Source of the DNA: Cytophagales bacterium
GTDB taxonomy: Bacteria > Bacteroidota > Bacteroidia > Cytophagales > Spirosomataceae
DNA length: 64,000 nucleotides
Reading direction: 5' to 3'
Assembly: GCA_004292855.1 (NCBI GenBank)
Contig: RDXN01000055.1
Location: 33,904-97,903, forward strand
Shown here: positions 16,846-26,329 of the stretch, one piece after another
Numbering within the stretch: position 1 is the stretch's first letter
Layout of the letters: each line of letters begins with the position of its first letter
Translations under genes and position numbers: made by a program
The notes under the pieces: model-generated
What the model was told of the DNA's origin: nothing
Database searches by the model: none
What the model saw: only the letters and a program-made list of their open reading frames with translations

Positions 16846-18015
16846 TCAAACGAACCCCAAAGCCGTGTATGTAATGACGGAATAGTTATCTCGCTCAAAT
16901 AACACCCCAATTTGACCGTTTTGCTGCACAACCAGATCAGAATAAGCCGATGAACCGGCATAAATTTCCCGGACAATCGTCCAATGTCGGCCATTGTCCG
17001 TGCTGGCCCGAAGGGTCAATTTCTCCCGTTTATTTTCGCTGTTGGGGTTGCAGAACAGTAGTATCCGTTTTCCGTTGGGCCTCTGAAAACTAACCATAGA
17101 CCCTTCACAAACAGGATCGGGTAGGTCGTTGGCAATGGTCACGGACTCCCAATTGGTTCCGCGCTTAGTAAGGCGGGCCATGAGTCGACGCTTCACATCG
17201 CCCGACTGATTACGGATATTCATCAGCACTTTTCCACCTTCCAGCTCGGCGGCAGTGCTTTCGTTACTACCGGGGTAGGCTACGTCGGGCGTGAGGTGCC
17301 AGGTTTGGCCGTGAGTGTCGGAGAAAAAAGCGTGGGCGCGATAGTCACGGAACTGGGGCTGAGGTGGTCCGGCTGAGTGGTTGGCGGCTACGAATAACCG
17401 ACCCCGTTTCAACTGTAGGGCATGGCCGGGGGTGTTGGCATAAGACCGCCAATCCTCGGCAAAAGCATAGGCCGGGTTCACATTGGGCTTGTTGGGGCGA
17501 CTGACCTGCGGGGTGATATTTACCGGATCGGACCAAGTCAGGCCCGCGTCGAGGCTGGTTTTGTACCAAATCTCCCGTATAGCCTTTCCGTCGCGCACCT
17601 CTTGCTCCGATGCTACTCCGGTGTTGTAGACCAAAAACAACCGTCCGTCCGGGTAGCGTGCATCGGTTAGGTCGAAAACAGGGGCCGGGTTACCCGCCTG
17701 CATAGAGCCATTGTCGGCCACGAGTTTTTGAGCACTCCAGGTTTGTCCGTTATCCCGGCTAGCTTTAAGCACAATATCTACATCCCCAAAATCATTACAA
17801 CCTTGTCGGCGCGCTTCGGCGAAAGCCAATAATGTTCCGTCGGGAGCTTTAACCAGGGCCGGAATCCGATAACACATGTAGCCGTCATCGCCCGCTTTGA
17901 ACACCGTGGTTCCCTCCAACACTGGGGTTATCGGGCTAGTAGTGGATGATTTTGGCAACCACCAATAGACATTGATCACAAAGCAAAAAGTGGAAGAAAG
18001 TAGTAGTCGAAGCAT
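16846..18015 (-). CDS. exported sialidase/BNR-repeat exo-glycosidase
   Basis: 389 aa from the ATG at 18015, which opens a signal-like hydrophobic segment; an in-frame TTG nine codons upstream is less likely. The six-bladed sialidase fold is indicated by CYRIPALV (Arg of the catalytic triad region), a GxFxEAR-like segment (LLAFAEARRQGCNDFGDVD) and four Asp-box motifs: SRDNGQTW, SLDAGLTW, FSDTHGQTW and STDNGRHW. Exo-sialidases release terminal sialic acids; related enzymes use other nonulosonic acids. It stands alone here with no nan operon nearby. Confidence 0.9.
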   Translation of the reverse strand: MLRLLLSSTFCFVINVYWWLPKSSTTSPITPVLEGTTVFKAGDDGYMCYRIPALVKAPDGTLLAFAEARRQGCNDFGDVDIVLKASRDNGQTWSAQKLVADNGSMQAGNPAPVFDLTDARYPDGRLFLVYNTGVASEQEVRDGKAIREIWYKTSLDAGLTWSDPVNITPQVSRPNKPNVNPAYAFAEDWRSYANTPGHALQLKRGRLFVAANHSAGPPQPQFRDYRAHAFFSDTHGQTWHLTPDVAYPGSNESTAAELEGGKVLMNIRNQSGDVKRRLMARLTKRGTNWESVTIANDLPDPVCEGSMVSFQRPNGKRILLFCNPNSENKREKLTLRASTDNGRHWTIVREIYAGSSAYSDLVVQQNGQIGVLFERDNYSVITYTALGFV

Positions 18016-18059
18016 AGGGAGTGCCGGTAATAGTGGGTGCAAGTAAGGGGTGCATCGCT

Positions 18060-18067
18060 TATATTTG
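18060..18067 (+). promoter_or_regulatory. -7 box for the PBP1A gene
   Basis: TATATTTG matches TAnnTTTG and lies 55 bp upstream of the PBP1A start codon, in the divergent gap with the sialidase gene. Confidence 0.5.
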
Positions 18068-18122
18068 CAACACTATCCTAAACTATTCTACTGGATAGTC
18101 TACAGCAATACCAACTGGCAAA

Positions 18123-20711
18123 ATGAACGAATTTTTGGAGCGACTGAGCGCAATCTGGCAAACCGTAACGCTGTTTCTGGGTCAGATCACACGCAGGTTG
18201 AGCCGTCTGTTACACCGGGGTGCTACGGCAACGCTGGGCGACGAACGAGTAGAGCAAATTTATGATTCATACGGTCGGCTGCGCGAACGCCGAGAGGTGT
18301 TACGCGAACGTCGGCGCGAGGTGATGGGCCGATACGTCGACCGGGAGGCCGCATATTATCCGTATTTGCGCAAAGCCGGGCGGTTTTTTTTGTACGGTTT
18401 TTTGTTCCTGGGCATCTACGTATTCATGCTCGAAACCAACTTTTTGTGGCTTACAGGCGGCATCCCGACCATCGAAGAGGTGCGCAATCCTAAACTGGCA
18501 CAGTCGTCGGAGATTTATACGTACGATGGGGTTGCCATTGGTAAGTTTTATACCGAAAACCGAACCCCCATTAAGTTTGAGAACATTCCAAAATCGTTGA
18601 TCAGTGCGCTGATTGCGACCGAAGATGCGCGGTTTTACGACCACATGGGCATTGATCCGCGTGCTATTGGCCGGGCTGCCTTTAGCTTTGGTAAGGATGG
18701 GGGTGGTTCTACTATTACGCAGCAATTAGCCAAAAACCTATTTAAAACACGCCGGGCTAACAATACGGGGATGCTGAACAAAATTCCGTTTGTTCGCAAA
18801 ATCGTTTATAAATCAAAAGAGTGGTTGATGGCTATTAAGCTCGAACGCAACTTCTCGAAAGAAGAAATCCTAACGTATTACTTCAACACGGTCGATTTTG
18901 GCAGCAACGCGTTCGGTCTGAAAACAGCCGCCCGGACGTTTTTCAACAAAGTCCCCGACAGTCTGAACGTGCAGGAAGGGGCCGTGTTGGTGGGCCTGCA
19001 AAAAGCCACCACCTCGTACAACCCGCTGCGCAACCCCGACCGCTCTAAAGAACGGCGTAACATTGTGCTGGGGCAGATGGCCAAGTATAAGTTTCTGACC
19101 AAACAGCAGGCCGACTCTGTTTCGGCACTACCCCTCAAAACCGACTTCACTCCCGAAAACCCGTATGCCGGGCCTGCCAGTTACTTAAAAAACGCTGTGC
19201 TTGATTTCGTGAAAAAATGGAGCGAAGAGCGCAACAACGAGTTCAACCTCTACACCGACGGCCTGCGGATTATAACGACCATCGACTCGCGTATGCAGAC
19301 CTATGGTGAGGAGGCCACCGCCGAAAAAATGAAATCGCTCCAACAGCGATTCAATAGTCATTGGCGCGACCGCAACCCCTGGACCGACGAAGACGGCAAC
19401 GAGATTCCGGGCTTCATCGACTCGGTTGCCAAGCGCACCGACCGCTATAAAAATCTGGCCCGCCGGTTCCGCGATCAACCCGACTCCATCAGTTATTATA
19501 TGAAGGAGAAAAAAGAGAAGATGAAAGTCTTCGATTGGGACGGTGAGCGCGTGCGGGAAATGACGCCGTACGATTCTATTGCGTACTACAAACGGTTTTT
19601 GCAGTCGGGGCTGGTGGCGATGGACCCCCACAATGGTCATATTCGGGCGTGGATAGGCGGACTGGATTACGATTATTTCAAATACGACCACGTAAAGCAG
19701 GGCCGTCGGCAGCCGGGATCGACGTTTAAGCCGTTTGTGTACACGGCAGCTATCGACGATACCACGCTCAACCTCAGCCCCTGCGACCGGATGCGCGATA
19801 AGCCTTTTCGGAAAGAATACCGTGAAAATGGCGAGGATAAAGTCTGGGAACCGAAAAACTCAACAGGTTACTACAGCTATTCTAACCTGACGTTGCGCAA
19901 GGCAATGGCCCGCTCGGTGAACTCCATCACGGCCAAACTTACTGACGAAGTTGGCCCCGAAAAGGTGGTTGAGTATGCACACAAGTTGGGCATCAAAAGC
20001 CGGCTTGACCCGGTTGCATCCATTGGTCTTGGCTCGTCGGATGTGTCGCTGTACGAACTGGTAAACGCTTATTGTACCTTCCCCAACGGCGGGCAGCACG
20101 TGGAGCCGATTCTGGTGGCCCGTATTGAAGACCGCGATGGCAACGTAATTCAGGAGTTCAAAGCCGAAACCCGGCCCGCCATCAGTGCCGAGTCGGCTTA
20201 TCTGATGCTGTTTATGCTACAGGGCGGTTTGCAGGAGTCGGGTGGCACGTCGCAAAATTTGTGGTCGTTCGAACTGTTCAAAAATAAGCACGAGATGGGC
20301 GGCAAAACCGGCACCACCTCTAACAACTCCGACGGCTGGTTTGTGGGCGTTTCAGATCAGTTGGTTGTTGGGGCCTGGGTGGGTGGCGACGACCGCAGCA
20401 TTCACTTTCGCTCAACCGATTTGGGCGAAGGGGCCAAAACAGCCTTGCCTATTGTCGGGCTATTTCTGGAGAAAGTTTATGCCGACGCCAAGTTTAAATC
20501 GCTACAGGGGCCTTTCCCGAAACCGTCCATAACGATCACCAAAGATTACCTGGATTGTACGTATCAATACCAGGGATACGACAGCAGCGACGAAACCGAC
20601 TCCACCGAATACGACCCCGGCCTGACCGACTCGACGGCGACCCCGGCCCCTGCGCCAACAATCCCGCTCGAACCCACTGCCCCACCCGATTCGACAGGAA
20701 ACGGGCGTTAA
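18123..20711 (+). CDS. class A penicillin-binding protein (PBP1A-like)
   Basis: 862-aa bifunctional peptidoglycan synthase in the inner membrane. A 90-residue charged cytoplasmic N-terminus (Arg-rich, about 45-70) precedes one membrane helix (about 82-104). The GT51 glycosyltransferase domain has catalytic Glu E167 in ATEDARFYDH and GGSTITQQLAKNLF. The transpeptidase domain has S533-TFK (nucleophile Ser and Lys), the SVN motif in ARSVNS, and K728-TGTT. The C-terminal tail is Asp, Thr and Pro-rich. The promoter box at 18060 suggests independent expression; a BON-LysM protein follows 105 bp later. Confidence 0.96.
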   Translation: MNEFLERLSAIWQTVTLFLGQITRRLSRLLHRGATATLGDERVEQIYDSYGRLRERREVLRERRREVMGRYVDREAAYYPYLRKAGRFFLYGFLFLGIYVFMLETNFLWLTGGIPTIEEVRNPKLAQSSEIYTYDGVAIGKFYTENRTPIKFENIPKSLISALIATEDARFYDHMGIDPRAIGRAAFSFGKDGGGSTITQQLAKNLFKTRRANNTGMLNKIPFVRKIVYKSKEWLMAIKLERNFSKEEILTYYFNTVDFGSNAFGLKTAARTFFNKVPDSLNVQEGAVLVGLQKATTSYNPLRNPDRSKERRNIVLGQMAKYKFLTKQQADSVSALPLKTDFTPENPYAGPASYLKNAVLDFVKKWSEERNNEFNLYTDGLRIITTIDSRMQTYGEEATAEKMKSLQQRFNSHWRDRNPWTDEDGNEIPGFIDSVAKRTDRYKNLARRFRDQPDSISYYMKEKKEKMKVFDWDGERVREMTPYDSIAYYKRFLQSGLVAMDPHNGHIRAWIGGLDYDYFKYDHVKQGRRQPGSTFKPFVYTAAIDDTTLNLSPCDRMRDKPFRKEYRENGEDKVWEPKNSTGYYSYSNLTLRKAMARSVNSITAKLTDEVGPEKVVEYAHKLGIKSRLDPVASIGLGSSDVSLYELVNAYCTFPNGGQHVEPILVARIEDRDGNVIQEFKAETRPAISAESAYLMLFMLQGGLQESGGTSQNLWSFELFKNKHEMGGKTGTTSNNSDGWFVGVSDQLVVGAWVGGDDRSIHFRSTDLGEGAKTALPIVGLFLEKVYADAKFKSLQGPFPKPSITITKDYLDCTYQYQGYDSSDETDSTEYDPGLTDSTATPAPAPTIPLEPTAPPDSTGNGR

Positions 20712-20816
20712 CGGGGCAGTACCATACCCTTTCGAGCGTGGGGTGTTGTTTTTCAAGAAGGATTTCAGTTCTTTGCCCTGCTAAACAGTTATGTTTCACA
20801 ATAATCTTTAAACACA

Positions 20817-21290
20817 ATGGGTCTATTGAATTTCTTCAAGGGCGTTGGTGAGAAAATTTTCGGCAAGGAGCACGAGGCACCGGCTGCTGAACCAGCCAAA
20901 CAAGCCGAAGTTGAGCCCCTGAAAGCACAGGCATTGCTCAACCACGTGAAGCAGTTGGGTCTTGCTTATAATAAGCTGACCGTTAAGACTAAAGGCGACA
21001 CAGTTATTCTGGAAGGCGAGGTAGCCACGCAGGAAGACGCCGAGAAAATCTCGCTCGCCGTGGGCAACGTAGAGGGCGTACACCTGGTTGACAATCAGCT
21101 CGTGGTTGATGATCCAACCCCAGAGGCACAATACTATACCGTAAAGTCGGGCGATTCGCTGTCGAAAATTGCCAAAGAGGTATATGGCGACCCAATGAAG
21201 TACGGTGTGATTTTCGAGGCTAACAAGCCCATGCTGAAAGACCCCGATCTGATCTACCCCGATCAGGTGCTGCGGATTCCGCAATTGTAG
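20817..21290 (+). CDS. BON and LysM domain protein (Kbp/YgaU-like)
   Basis: 157 aa with no signal peptide. BON domain at about 38-98 (LTVKTKGDTVILEGEVATQEDAEKI) and LysM domain at 107-155 (YYTVKSGDSLSKIAKEVYGDP...IYPDQVLRIP). The order and size match the E. coli potassium-binding protein Kbp (YgaU), annotated in many genomes as peptidoglycan-binding LysM protein. The start is followed by an amphipathic segment (LLNFFKGVGEKIFG) also seen in that family. It follows the PBP gene; a long bidirectional hairpin follows it. Confidence 0.92.
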   Translation: MGLLNFFKGVGEKIFGKEHEAPAAEPAKQAEVEPLKAQALLNHVKQLGLAYNKLTVKTKGDTVILEGEVATQEDAEKISLAVGNVEGVHLVDNQLVVDDPTPEAQYYTVKSGDSLSKIAKEVYGDPMKYGVIFEANKPMLKDPDLIYPDQVLRIPQL

Positions 21291-21292
21291 TT

Positions 21293-21376
21293 AAAAGGAG
21301 GAAAGCAGGAAGGGAGGAAAGAAGAAAAGGCTGTGAATGTCCTTCTCCTTTCCTCCCTTCCTGCTTTCCTCCTTTT
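21293..21376. terminator. bidirectional terminator, 28-bp purine/pyrimidine stem
   Basis: Perfect 28-bp inverted repeat (21293-21320 with 21349-21376), one arm purine only (A/G) except one C. It lies between two convergent genes, 3 bp after one stop and 5 bp before the other. Confidence 0.8.
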
Positions 21377-21381
21377 CTCCT

Positions 21382-22272
21382 CTAGTTCACACTCCCATCC
21401 ACCCGGCTTTCCAGGGTTTGTTGCAAATCCTGCGGGAGGTTTGAGAAAAAGTCGTAGCCAGTTCGGCGTTCTACCTCGTCCACGCTCATCAAATAATACG
21501 TCCAGGGTTTGTCGGCGGCTGTTTGCCGGTTCGGAATATTCACGGCAATCACCCGCGTGTTGGCATTGATACGCCCAAGATCATTGGAGCCAACGGGCAT
21601 CACCACAATCACTTTCCAGAGTGCCTGCGGAACGGTCAGCTTACCGTCGGCGAGTTTGCTTACTTCGCCTTCGGAGCCAGTGCCGCGCGTGCCGTCGGTC
21701 CCCGCAATAATGTACAGTTCATTATTGCTTGCCAGTAACTTCCGGCAATATTCTTCCAGTTCTTTCCAAACCTCGCGATTATGACGAGGGGCTTGTGGCA
21801 CGATATTCGTAAGCAAAAACGTAGCACTATTGTCATCTATGCTTCCGTCTCGGTCGTCGGAGGGGCAGAGGTGGCCCCGGTCGAAGCCCGTGTTGGTGTA
21901 ATCGCTTGTTCGGGGCGTGAACCAATCGGTAGGGAGTTGGGGGTCGGGGCGGAAATCGTTGTTTCGGCTGGCGGTTCCTTTCCAGGCGGTGCTCAGGTGC
22001 CAGCTTACCCAATTGGCAATGCCGCGCTTGCGATTATACGACAGCGCGTAGGCCGATTTAACCATCAGAAAGTTATCGGGGTCCCCTACCGACGCACCAC
22101 TGGGGTTGCCCAAAGCCAGATTATCGTCGCGGGTGGGGTTTGGATTATTGATCTGAACCCGGCCACTGGGCTGGGGTAATGAGATTTTACAGCCTTGCGA
22201 AACGACTAATAAACCCACGGCCAGAACAAGCTGACGAAAATGAGTTGAGTAACAAATTGCTTTTTTTAGCAT
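21382..22272 (-). CDS. DNA/RNA non-specific endonuclease, lipoprotein
   Basis: 296 aa. A lipoprotein-type signal ends at lipobox SQGC (C28). The nuclease domain has the beta-beta-alpha-metal motif D131-R-G-H134 (catalytic His) and the downstream Mg-ligand Asn region TNIVPQAPRHNREVW, as in Serratia nuclease/NucA enzymes that degrade any single- or double-stranded nucleic acid. Surface location suggests nutrient scavenging or defence against free DNA. It is divergent from the TMTC-like gene. Confidence 0.92.
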   Translation of the reverse strand: MLKKAICYSTHFRQLVLAVGLLVVSQGCKISLPQPSGRVQINNPNPTRDDNLALGNPSGASVGDPDNFLMVKSAYALSYNRKRGIANWVSWHLSTAWKGTASRNNDFRPDPQLPTDWFTPRTSDYTNTGFDRGHLCPSDDRDGSIDDNSATFLLTNIVPQAPRHNREVWKELEEYCRKLLASNNELYIIAGTDGTRGTGSEGEVSKLADGKLTVPQALWKVIVVMPVGSNDLGRINANTRVIAVNIPNRQTAADKPWTYYLMSVDEVERRTGYDFFSNLPQDLQQTLESRVDGSVN

Positions 22273-22422
22273 CCTTTTTGAAATTTACAGTGGCAAATCG
22301 AGCCAACCCGATGTCTGTGCGTTTGTTTGCGCGTTCGTTTCATTCATTTTGGCCGATCTGATTGGCAAACGAACTAACAACCGAACGAATAGCCAAACCT
22401 AATTGTACTTTTCTTTACCATT

Positions 22423-24975
22423 ATGTCGAAAAAAAAAGGGCCTGTACCGGCTAGACCTGCCACAACTCCATCCTCTTCGGGTCGTGTGATACCGCCCGCC
22501 CCGGCACGTCCGGGTAATTCAGCGACTACGGCTCCCCGGCCTCAGTCGGGGTTTGTGAAACCCGTTTCGTCACGCCCTGCTGCCCCGGCCGAACCAAGCG
22601 TTCAGTTGCCCATTCCAACCCGGCCTGTTGCCTGGTGGCCCCCTGCTCTGATGGCCCTTGTGGGTTTTCTGCTGTATGTGAACACGTTCGATCACCATTA
22701 CGCGCTTGACGACATTGCGGCCATCAGCCAAAACCTGTTCGTAAAGGCAGGTCTCAAAGGTATTCCCGACTTGCTCCGAACCGAGTTCTGGCACTTCAGC
22801 AACATCTCACTCGGCTATTACCGTCCGCTCTCGCTCATTACGTTTGCCATTGAGCACGAATTTGCGGGCGACAAACCGGGCCTGAACCACCAGATCAACA
22901 CCGTTTTGTATGCCCTGATGGGCCTGGTGTTGGGCATTTTGCTCCAAAAGTGGCTCGTTAAACCCGTTGGACAAACAACCGATGGGCAATTGGTTGACAA
23001 CGGTAACTCGAACCGGCTGGGGCAAACGATTGTGGCCCTGCTCGTTGGACTGGTCTTCATTTGCCATCCCGTGCATACCGAGATCGTGGCCAACATTAAA
23101 GGGCGCGACGAGGTATTGAGCTTTTTGTTTATCTCGCTCATGTTGCTGTTCCACTGGCGGTATCTGGAAACGAACCGCTGGGGCTGGCTTAAGCCCGACG
23201 CCCGGATGCTGGCCGGTATTGCCATTTGCCTCTTTGGGGGGTTAATTGGTGGTTCGCTCGTGTGGGGTATTATCGGAAAAGACAGCGTGAGCCTTCCCAA
23301 TCAGATTGAAGCGGGGGTAAACCTGCTCGAAATTTTCCGCATTGCGGCAGCGGGCGTATTTGCCAGTTTGCTCGTAACGGCGGGCTTGTCGGCCTGGGAG
23401 TCGAAGCAGGCGGGCAAAGCGCAACTCTGGTGGGACAACACCGAGCTGAACCCCAAATTGGTTGGCGTTGCTCTCACAACCCTGGCCGCTGTGGTGGGGG
23501 CCGTGGTGATGGCAAGCACCCGCAACATTCCTGAAATCACGACCGGCAAAGCGATCTGGATTGGTTTGGGAGCCGCTACTGGCAGTTTGCTCATGACAAG
23601 CTGGCTCGGTTTGGCCTGCGCGTCGCTCTATTTTGCGTTCCTCTCGAAAGAATCGTCTATCGTGAGTTTGGCGTTTATTCCGGCTGCTTCGTACTTCTTT
23701 GCGCGTCGGAACATCTGGCAATCGCTGGTAGGTTTGTGGCCGTTTTTGATCGTAGCTGCCCTGTTTTTCTACCAGAAACAAAAGATGATCGGCACGTTGA
23801 GCGGCAAGCCCCCCGTCGATTGGGCCAACTACCCTTATGCGATTGAAGGCACGCAGATTCGGAGTACGTTCAAGTTTTTTGCCTATTACCTGAAACTGCT
23901 CGTATTGCCGCACCCGCTGGTATACGACTATTCGTACAACGTGATTCCGTCGTCGAAAGGCACCCAAACCGCCCTCGTTGGGCTGGGTCTGCTGGCTATG
24001 CTGGGCATGATTTACCTGGCTGTGAAAGGCTTCTTTAAGCGGACGCTGTGGGGCTTCGGGTTGTTCTGGTTCTTTGTGGCGATGGCTCCCGGCCTGGGCT
24101 TTATCTGGTTGCGGGGTGGTATCCTGGCCGAACGTTTCTTGTTTGCCGCCGTGCTTGGCTTTGCCGTTATCGCTGTTTGGGGTTTGCAAGAGATTTTCGA
24201 GCGTATTCAAAACCGCAACAGTGGCTCGTCGGAGGCAACGGCTTCGTTTGCGGCCAATGGGTCGGCAACGCAACGTCCGTTCATGGCGCAGTATGGACCC
24301 ATTATCGGCCTGATGGCGGTGGTGCTTGGCCTGTATTCGTTCAAAACGGTTGAGCGGAATAAGGACTGGAAAAACAATTACATTCTCTTCAACTCGGCCC
24401 TCCCCTACTCGCCCAGCAGTTGCCAGGTGCAACGGCACGTAGCGAACGAGGAGATCGAAAAAGGTCTGAAATTCCGGGCCAAAGCCGATTCGATTGCGAA
24501 TGCAGTGAACGCCAGAATCGCTAAACTGCCTGTCAACGAAGACCGTAACAAGCAGGTGCAGAAAGCTCAGGCCGTTATCGACAAAGAGATTGGCAGCGCG
24601 AATTTGCACGGTCGGCAGGCACTCGACCACCTGAAAGAAGCCACCCAGATTTATCCCGGTTTTGGTGAGGCCTATTTCTCGATGGCCTACGTGTTTCAGA
24701 AGATCATCCCGAACCGCGACTCGGCTGTGTATTATTACAAGCAGACGATCCGGGCGGCCAATGCGTATGCTCCCGCTTACAACAACCTGGGTGTGATCTA
24801 CCAAAACGAAGGCAACACCGACCCCATGAAGTTCCAGTTGGCGTCGTATTACTACAACAAGTCGATTGAGGTGAATCCGGCCTACATCGACGGACGTAAT
24901 AACCAGGCGTCGTTGAAGAAGGTAACGGGCCTCGACGTGAAAATACTACCCCAGACTATTCTGGATAAGTACTGA
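22423..24975 (+). CDS. TMTC-like multi-pass glycosyltransferase with C-terminal TPRs
   Basis: 850 aa. A Pro/Ala/Ser-rich cytoplasmic N-terminus (1-65) is followed by a polytopic region with about a dozen membrane helices (67-640). The first periplasmic loop has NTFDHHYALDDIAAI and GYYRPLSL, the pattern of GT-C glycosyltransferases of the TMTC/ArnT-like type (acidic D-D pair, YRPL). HPVHTEIVANIKGRDEVLS and FLSKESS are also family-typical. The C-terminus (about 690-830) contains TPR-like helices (YFSMAYVFQKI, APAYNNLGVIYQNEGN). Likely protein O-glycosylation from a lipid donor; substrate unknown. Confidence 0.82.
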   Translation: MSKKKGPVPARPATTPSSSGRVIPPAPARPGNSATTAPRPQSGFVKPVSSRPAAPAEPSVQLPIPTRPVAWWPPALMALVGFLLYVNTFDHHYALDDIAAISQNLFVKAGLKGIPDLLRTEFWHFSNISLGYYRPLSLITFAIEHEFAGDKPGLNHQINTVLYALMGLVLGILLQKWLVKPVGQTTDGQLVDNGNSNRLGQTIVALLVGLVFICHPVHTEIVANIKGRDEVLSFLFISLMLLFHWRYLETNRWGWLKPDARMLAGIAICLFGGLIGGSLVWGIIGKDSVSLPNQIEAGVNLLEIFRIAAAGVFASLLVTAGLSAWESKQAGKAQLWWDNTELNPKLVGVALTTLAAVVGAVVMASTRNIPEITTGKAIWIGLGAATGSLLMTSWLGLACASLYFAFLSKESSIVSLAFIPAASYFFARRNIWQSLVGLWPFLIVAALFFYQKQKMIGTLSGKPPVDWANYPYAIEGTQIRSTFKFFAYYLKLLVLPHPLVYDYSYNVIPSSKGTQTALVGLGLLAMLGMIYLAVKGFFKRTLWGFGLFWFFVAMAPGLGFIWLRGGILAERFLFAAVLGFAVIAVWGLQEIFERIQNRNSGSSEATASFAANGSATQRPFMAQYGPIIGLMAVVLGLYSFKTVERNKDWKNNYILFNSALPYSPSSCQVQRHVANEEIEKGLKFRAKADSIANAVNARIAKLPVNEDRNKQVQKAQAVIDKEIGSANLHGRQALDHLKEATQIYPGFGEAYFSMAYVFQKIIPNRDSAVYYYKQTIRAANAYAPAYNNLGVIYQNEGNTDPMKFQLASYYYNKSIEVNPAYIDGRNNQASLKKVTGLDVKILPQTILDKY

Positions 24976-25014
24976 TGAGGTAAGCTCGTTGGGGCAACAG
25001 AATAGAATTTTGAC

Positions 25015-25051
25015 AAAAAAAGCTATTGCTAATCAGCAATAGCTTTTTTTT
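25015..25051 (+). terminator. terminator after the TMTC-like gene
   Basis: AGCTATTGCT/AGCAATAGCT stem with a 4-base loop, A-rich before and eight T after, hence bidirectional in principle. It lies 40 bp beyond the stop codon. Confidence 0.9.
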
Positions 25052-25121
25052 GATGTTTACAACAGGTTGGCTGTCTCCTCACCCTAAACGTGTGACTTAT
25101 CAATTGCCTGCTTTGCCCCAT

Positions 25122-26321
25122 ATGCCGTATCTTCCACATGAATTAAGTTATGACACCGAGGCAGAACGGGTCATTCGTGAAAAATTGCTGCTCCGGGAAG
25201 CCCAGTTGAGTCAGGCGCAACGAATGGCAGGCATGGCTAGCTGGGAGTGGTATTTTGGTGATACAATCGTTCGGTGGAGTCCCGAAATGTACTTGTTCTG
25301 GGGTTACGAACCGAACGAAATCACCGTCGACCTCGACAGTGTGGCCCAGTCGACCCACCTCGACGACTTGCCCATTTTGCAAGGGGCCATTGGCCGTGCC
25401 TTGCAGGGCGAAGACGTCGAGATGGAATACCGTCGGTACGACAAAAGTGGCCGGGAAATCTTTATTCATACCATTGGGCGCGTTATGCGCAATGAAGCGG
25501 GCGATCCGATTGGCGTTTTTGGCATTGATCTGAACATCACTAAACGCAAGGAGCATGAGATTCATCTTCGCCAACTGAATGAAGCTCTGGAGCAAAAAAA
25601 CCGCGAACTGGAGCAGCGCAATGCCGAGCTGAGTGCGTTTTCGTACGTAGCCAGCCACGACTTGCAGGAACCGTTACGCAAGATTCAAAGTTTTAACAGC
25701 CTGATTCTCAAGACAGAGTCAGCAGCACTGTCGGAGCAGGGGCAGGATTATTTCCGACGGTCGATGGCGGCTGCTGAGCGAATGCGCCAACTGATTAAAG
25801 ACCTGATCGACTACTCACGGGTACACAAAACAGCCGCCGAGTATGAGCAGGTTGATTTGCATGAGCTTCTTCATCAAATTAAGGATGATTTGGCGGAGCC
25901 AATTCGGGAAAAGAACGCGACAATTCGGACGAGCAACTTTCCAAGCGTACTAGTTAATGGCCTCATGTTCAAGCAACTACTCCAAAACCTGATCAGTAAC
26001 GCCCTCAACTATCACAAGCCTGGCATCCCCCCCAGTATTCAGCTCACATACAAGCAGCTTGAACCCGGTATTGGCAATACCGATTGTGTAAAGCCTACGC
26101 ACCAGTTGCAGGTTGCAGATAACGGTATTGGCTTCGATCCGGCATTTAGCCAACGTATTTTCGGGCTGTTTCAACGACTACATGGCCGCGACCAATTTGG
26201 GGGTGGCACCGGTATTGGGTTAGCCATTTGCGACCGGATTATGCAGGTGCATAAAGGCACTATTTTTGCCGATGGTAAGCCCGGCGAAGGAGCCGTATTT
26301 ACCGTACAGTGGCCAGTGTAG
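25122..26321 (+). CDS. PAS-domain sensor histidine kinase
   Basis: 399 aa. No membrane helix: a PAS domain (about 30-140; GMASWEWYFGDTIVRWSPEMYLFWGYEP, then a PAC segment ending IDLNITKRK), a coiled coil (145-172) and HisKA with the phosphoacceptor H179 in SHDLQEPLRK. The HATPase domain has the N box NLISNALNYHK, G1 DNGIGFD and G2 GGGTGIGLAIC. The ATG at 25122 is preferred to one at 25053, which abuts the preceding terminator. No response regulator gene is adjacent, so it is an orphan kinase. Confidence 0.92.
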   Translation: MPYLPHELSYDTEAERVIREKLLLREAQLSQAQRMAGMASWEWYFGDTIVRWSPEMYLFWGYEPNEITVDLDSVAQSTHLDDLPILQGAIGRALQGEDVEMEYRRYDKSGREIFIHTIGRVMRNEAGDPIGVFGIDLNITKRKEHEIHLRQLNEALEQKNRELEQRNAELSAFSYVASHDLQEPLRKIQSFNSLILKTESAALSEQGQDYFRRSMAAAERMRQLIKDLIDYSRVHKTAAEYEQVDLHELLHQIKDDLAEPIREKNATIRTSNFPSVLVNGLMFKQLLQNLISNALNYHKPGIPPSIQLTYKQLEPGIGNTDCVKPTHQLQVADNGIGFDPAFSQRIFGLFQRLHGRDQFGGGTGIGLAICDRIMQVHKGTIFADGKPGEGAVFTVQWPV

Positions 26322-26329
26322 CACCGGGC

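Noticed and set aside
18042..18042. TTG at 18042 as start of the sialidase
   Set aside because: The ATG at 18015 opens a better signal segment; the nine extra residues add nothing recognisable.
23242..24804. 520-codon open frame on the - strand
   Set aside because: Antisense shadow of the TMTC-like glycosyltransferase; Arg, His and Gln-rich with no motif.
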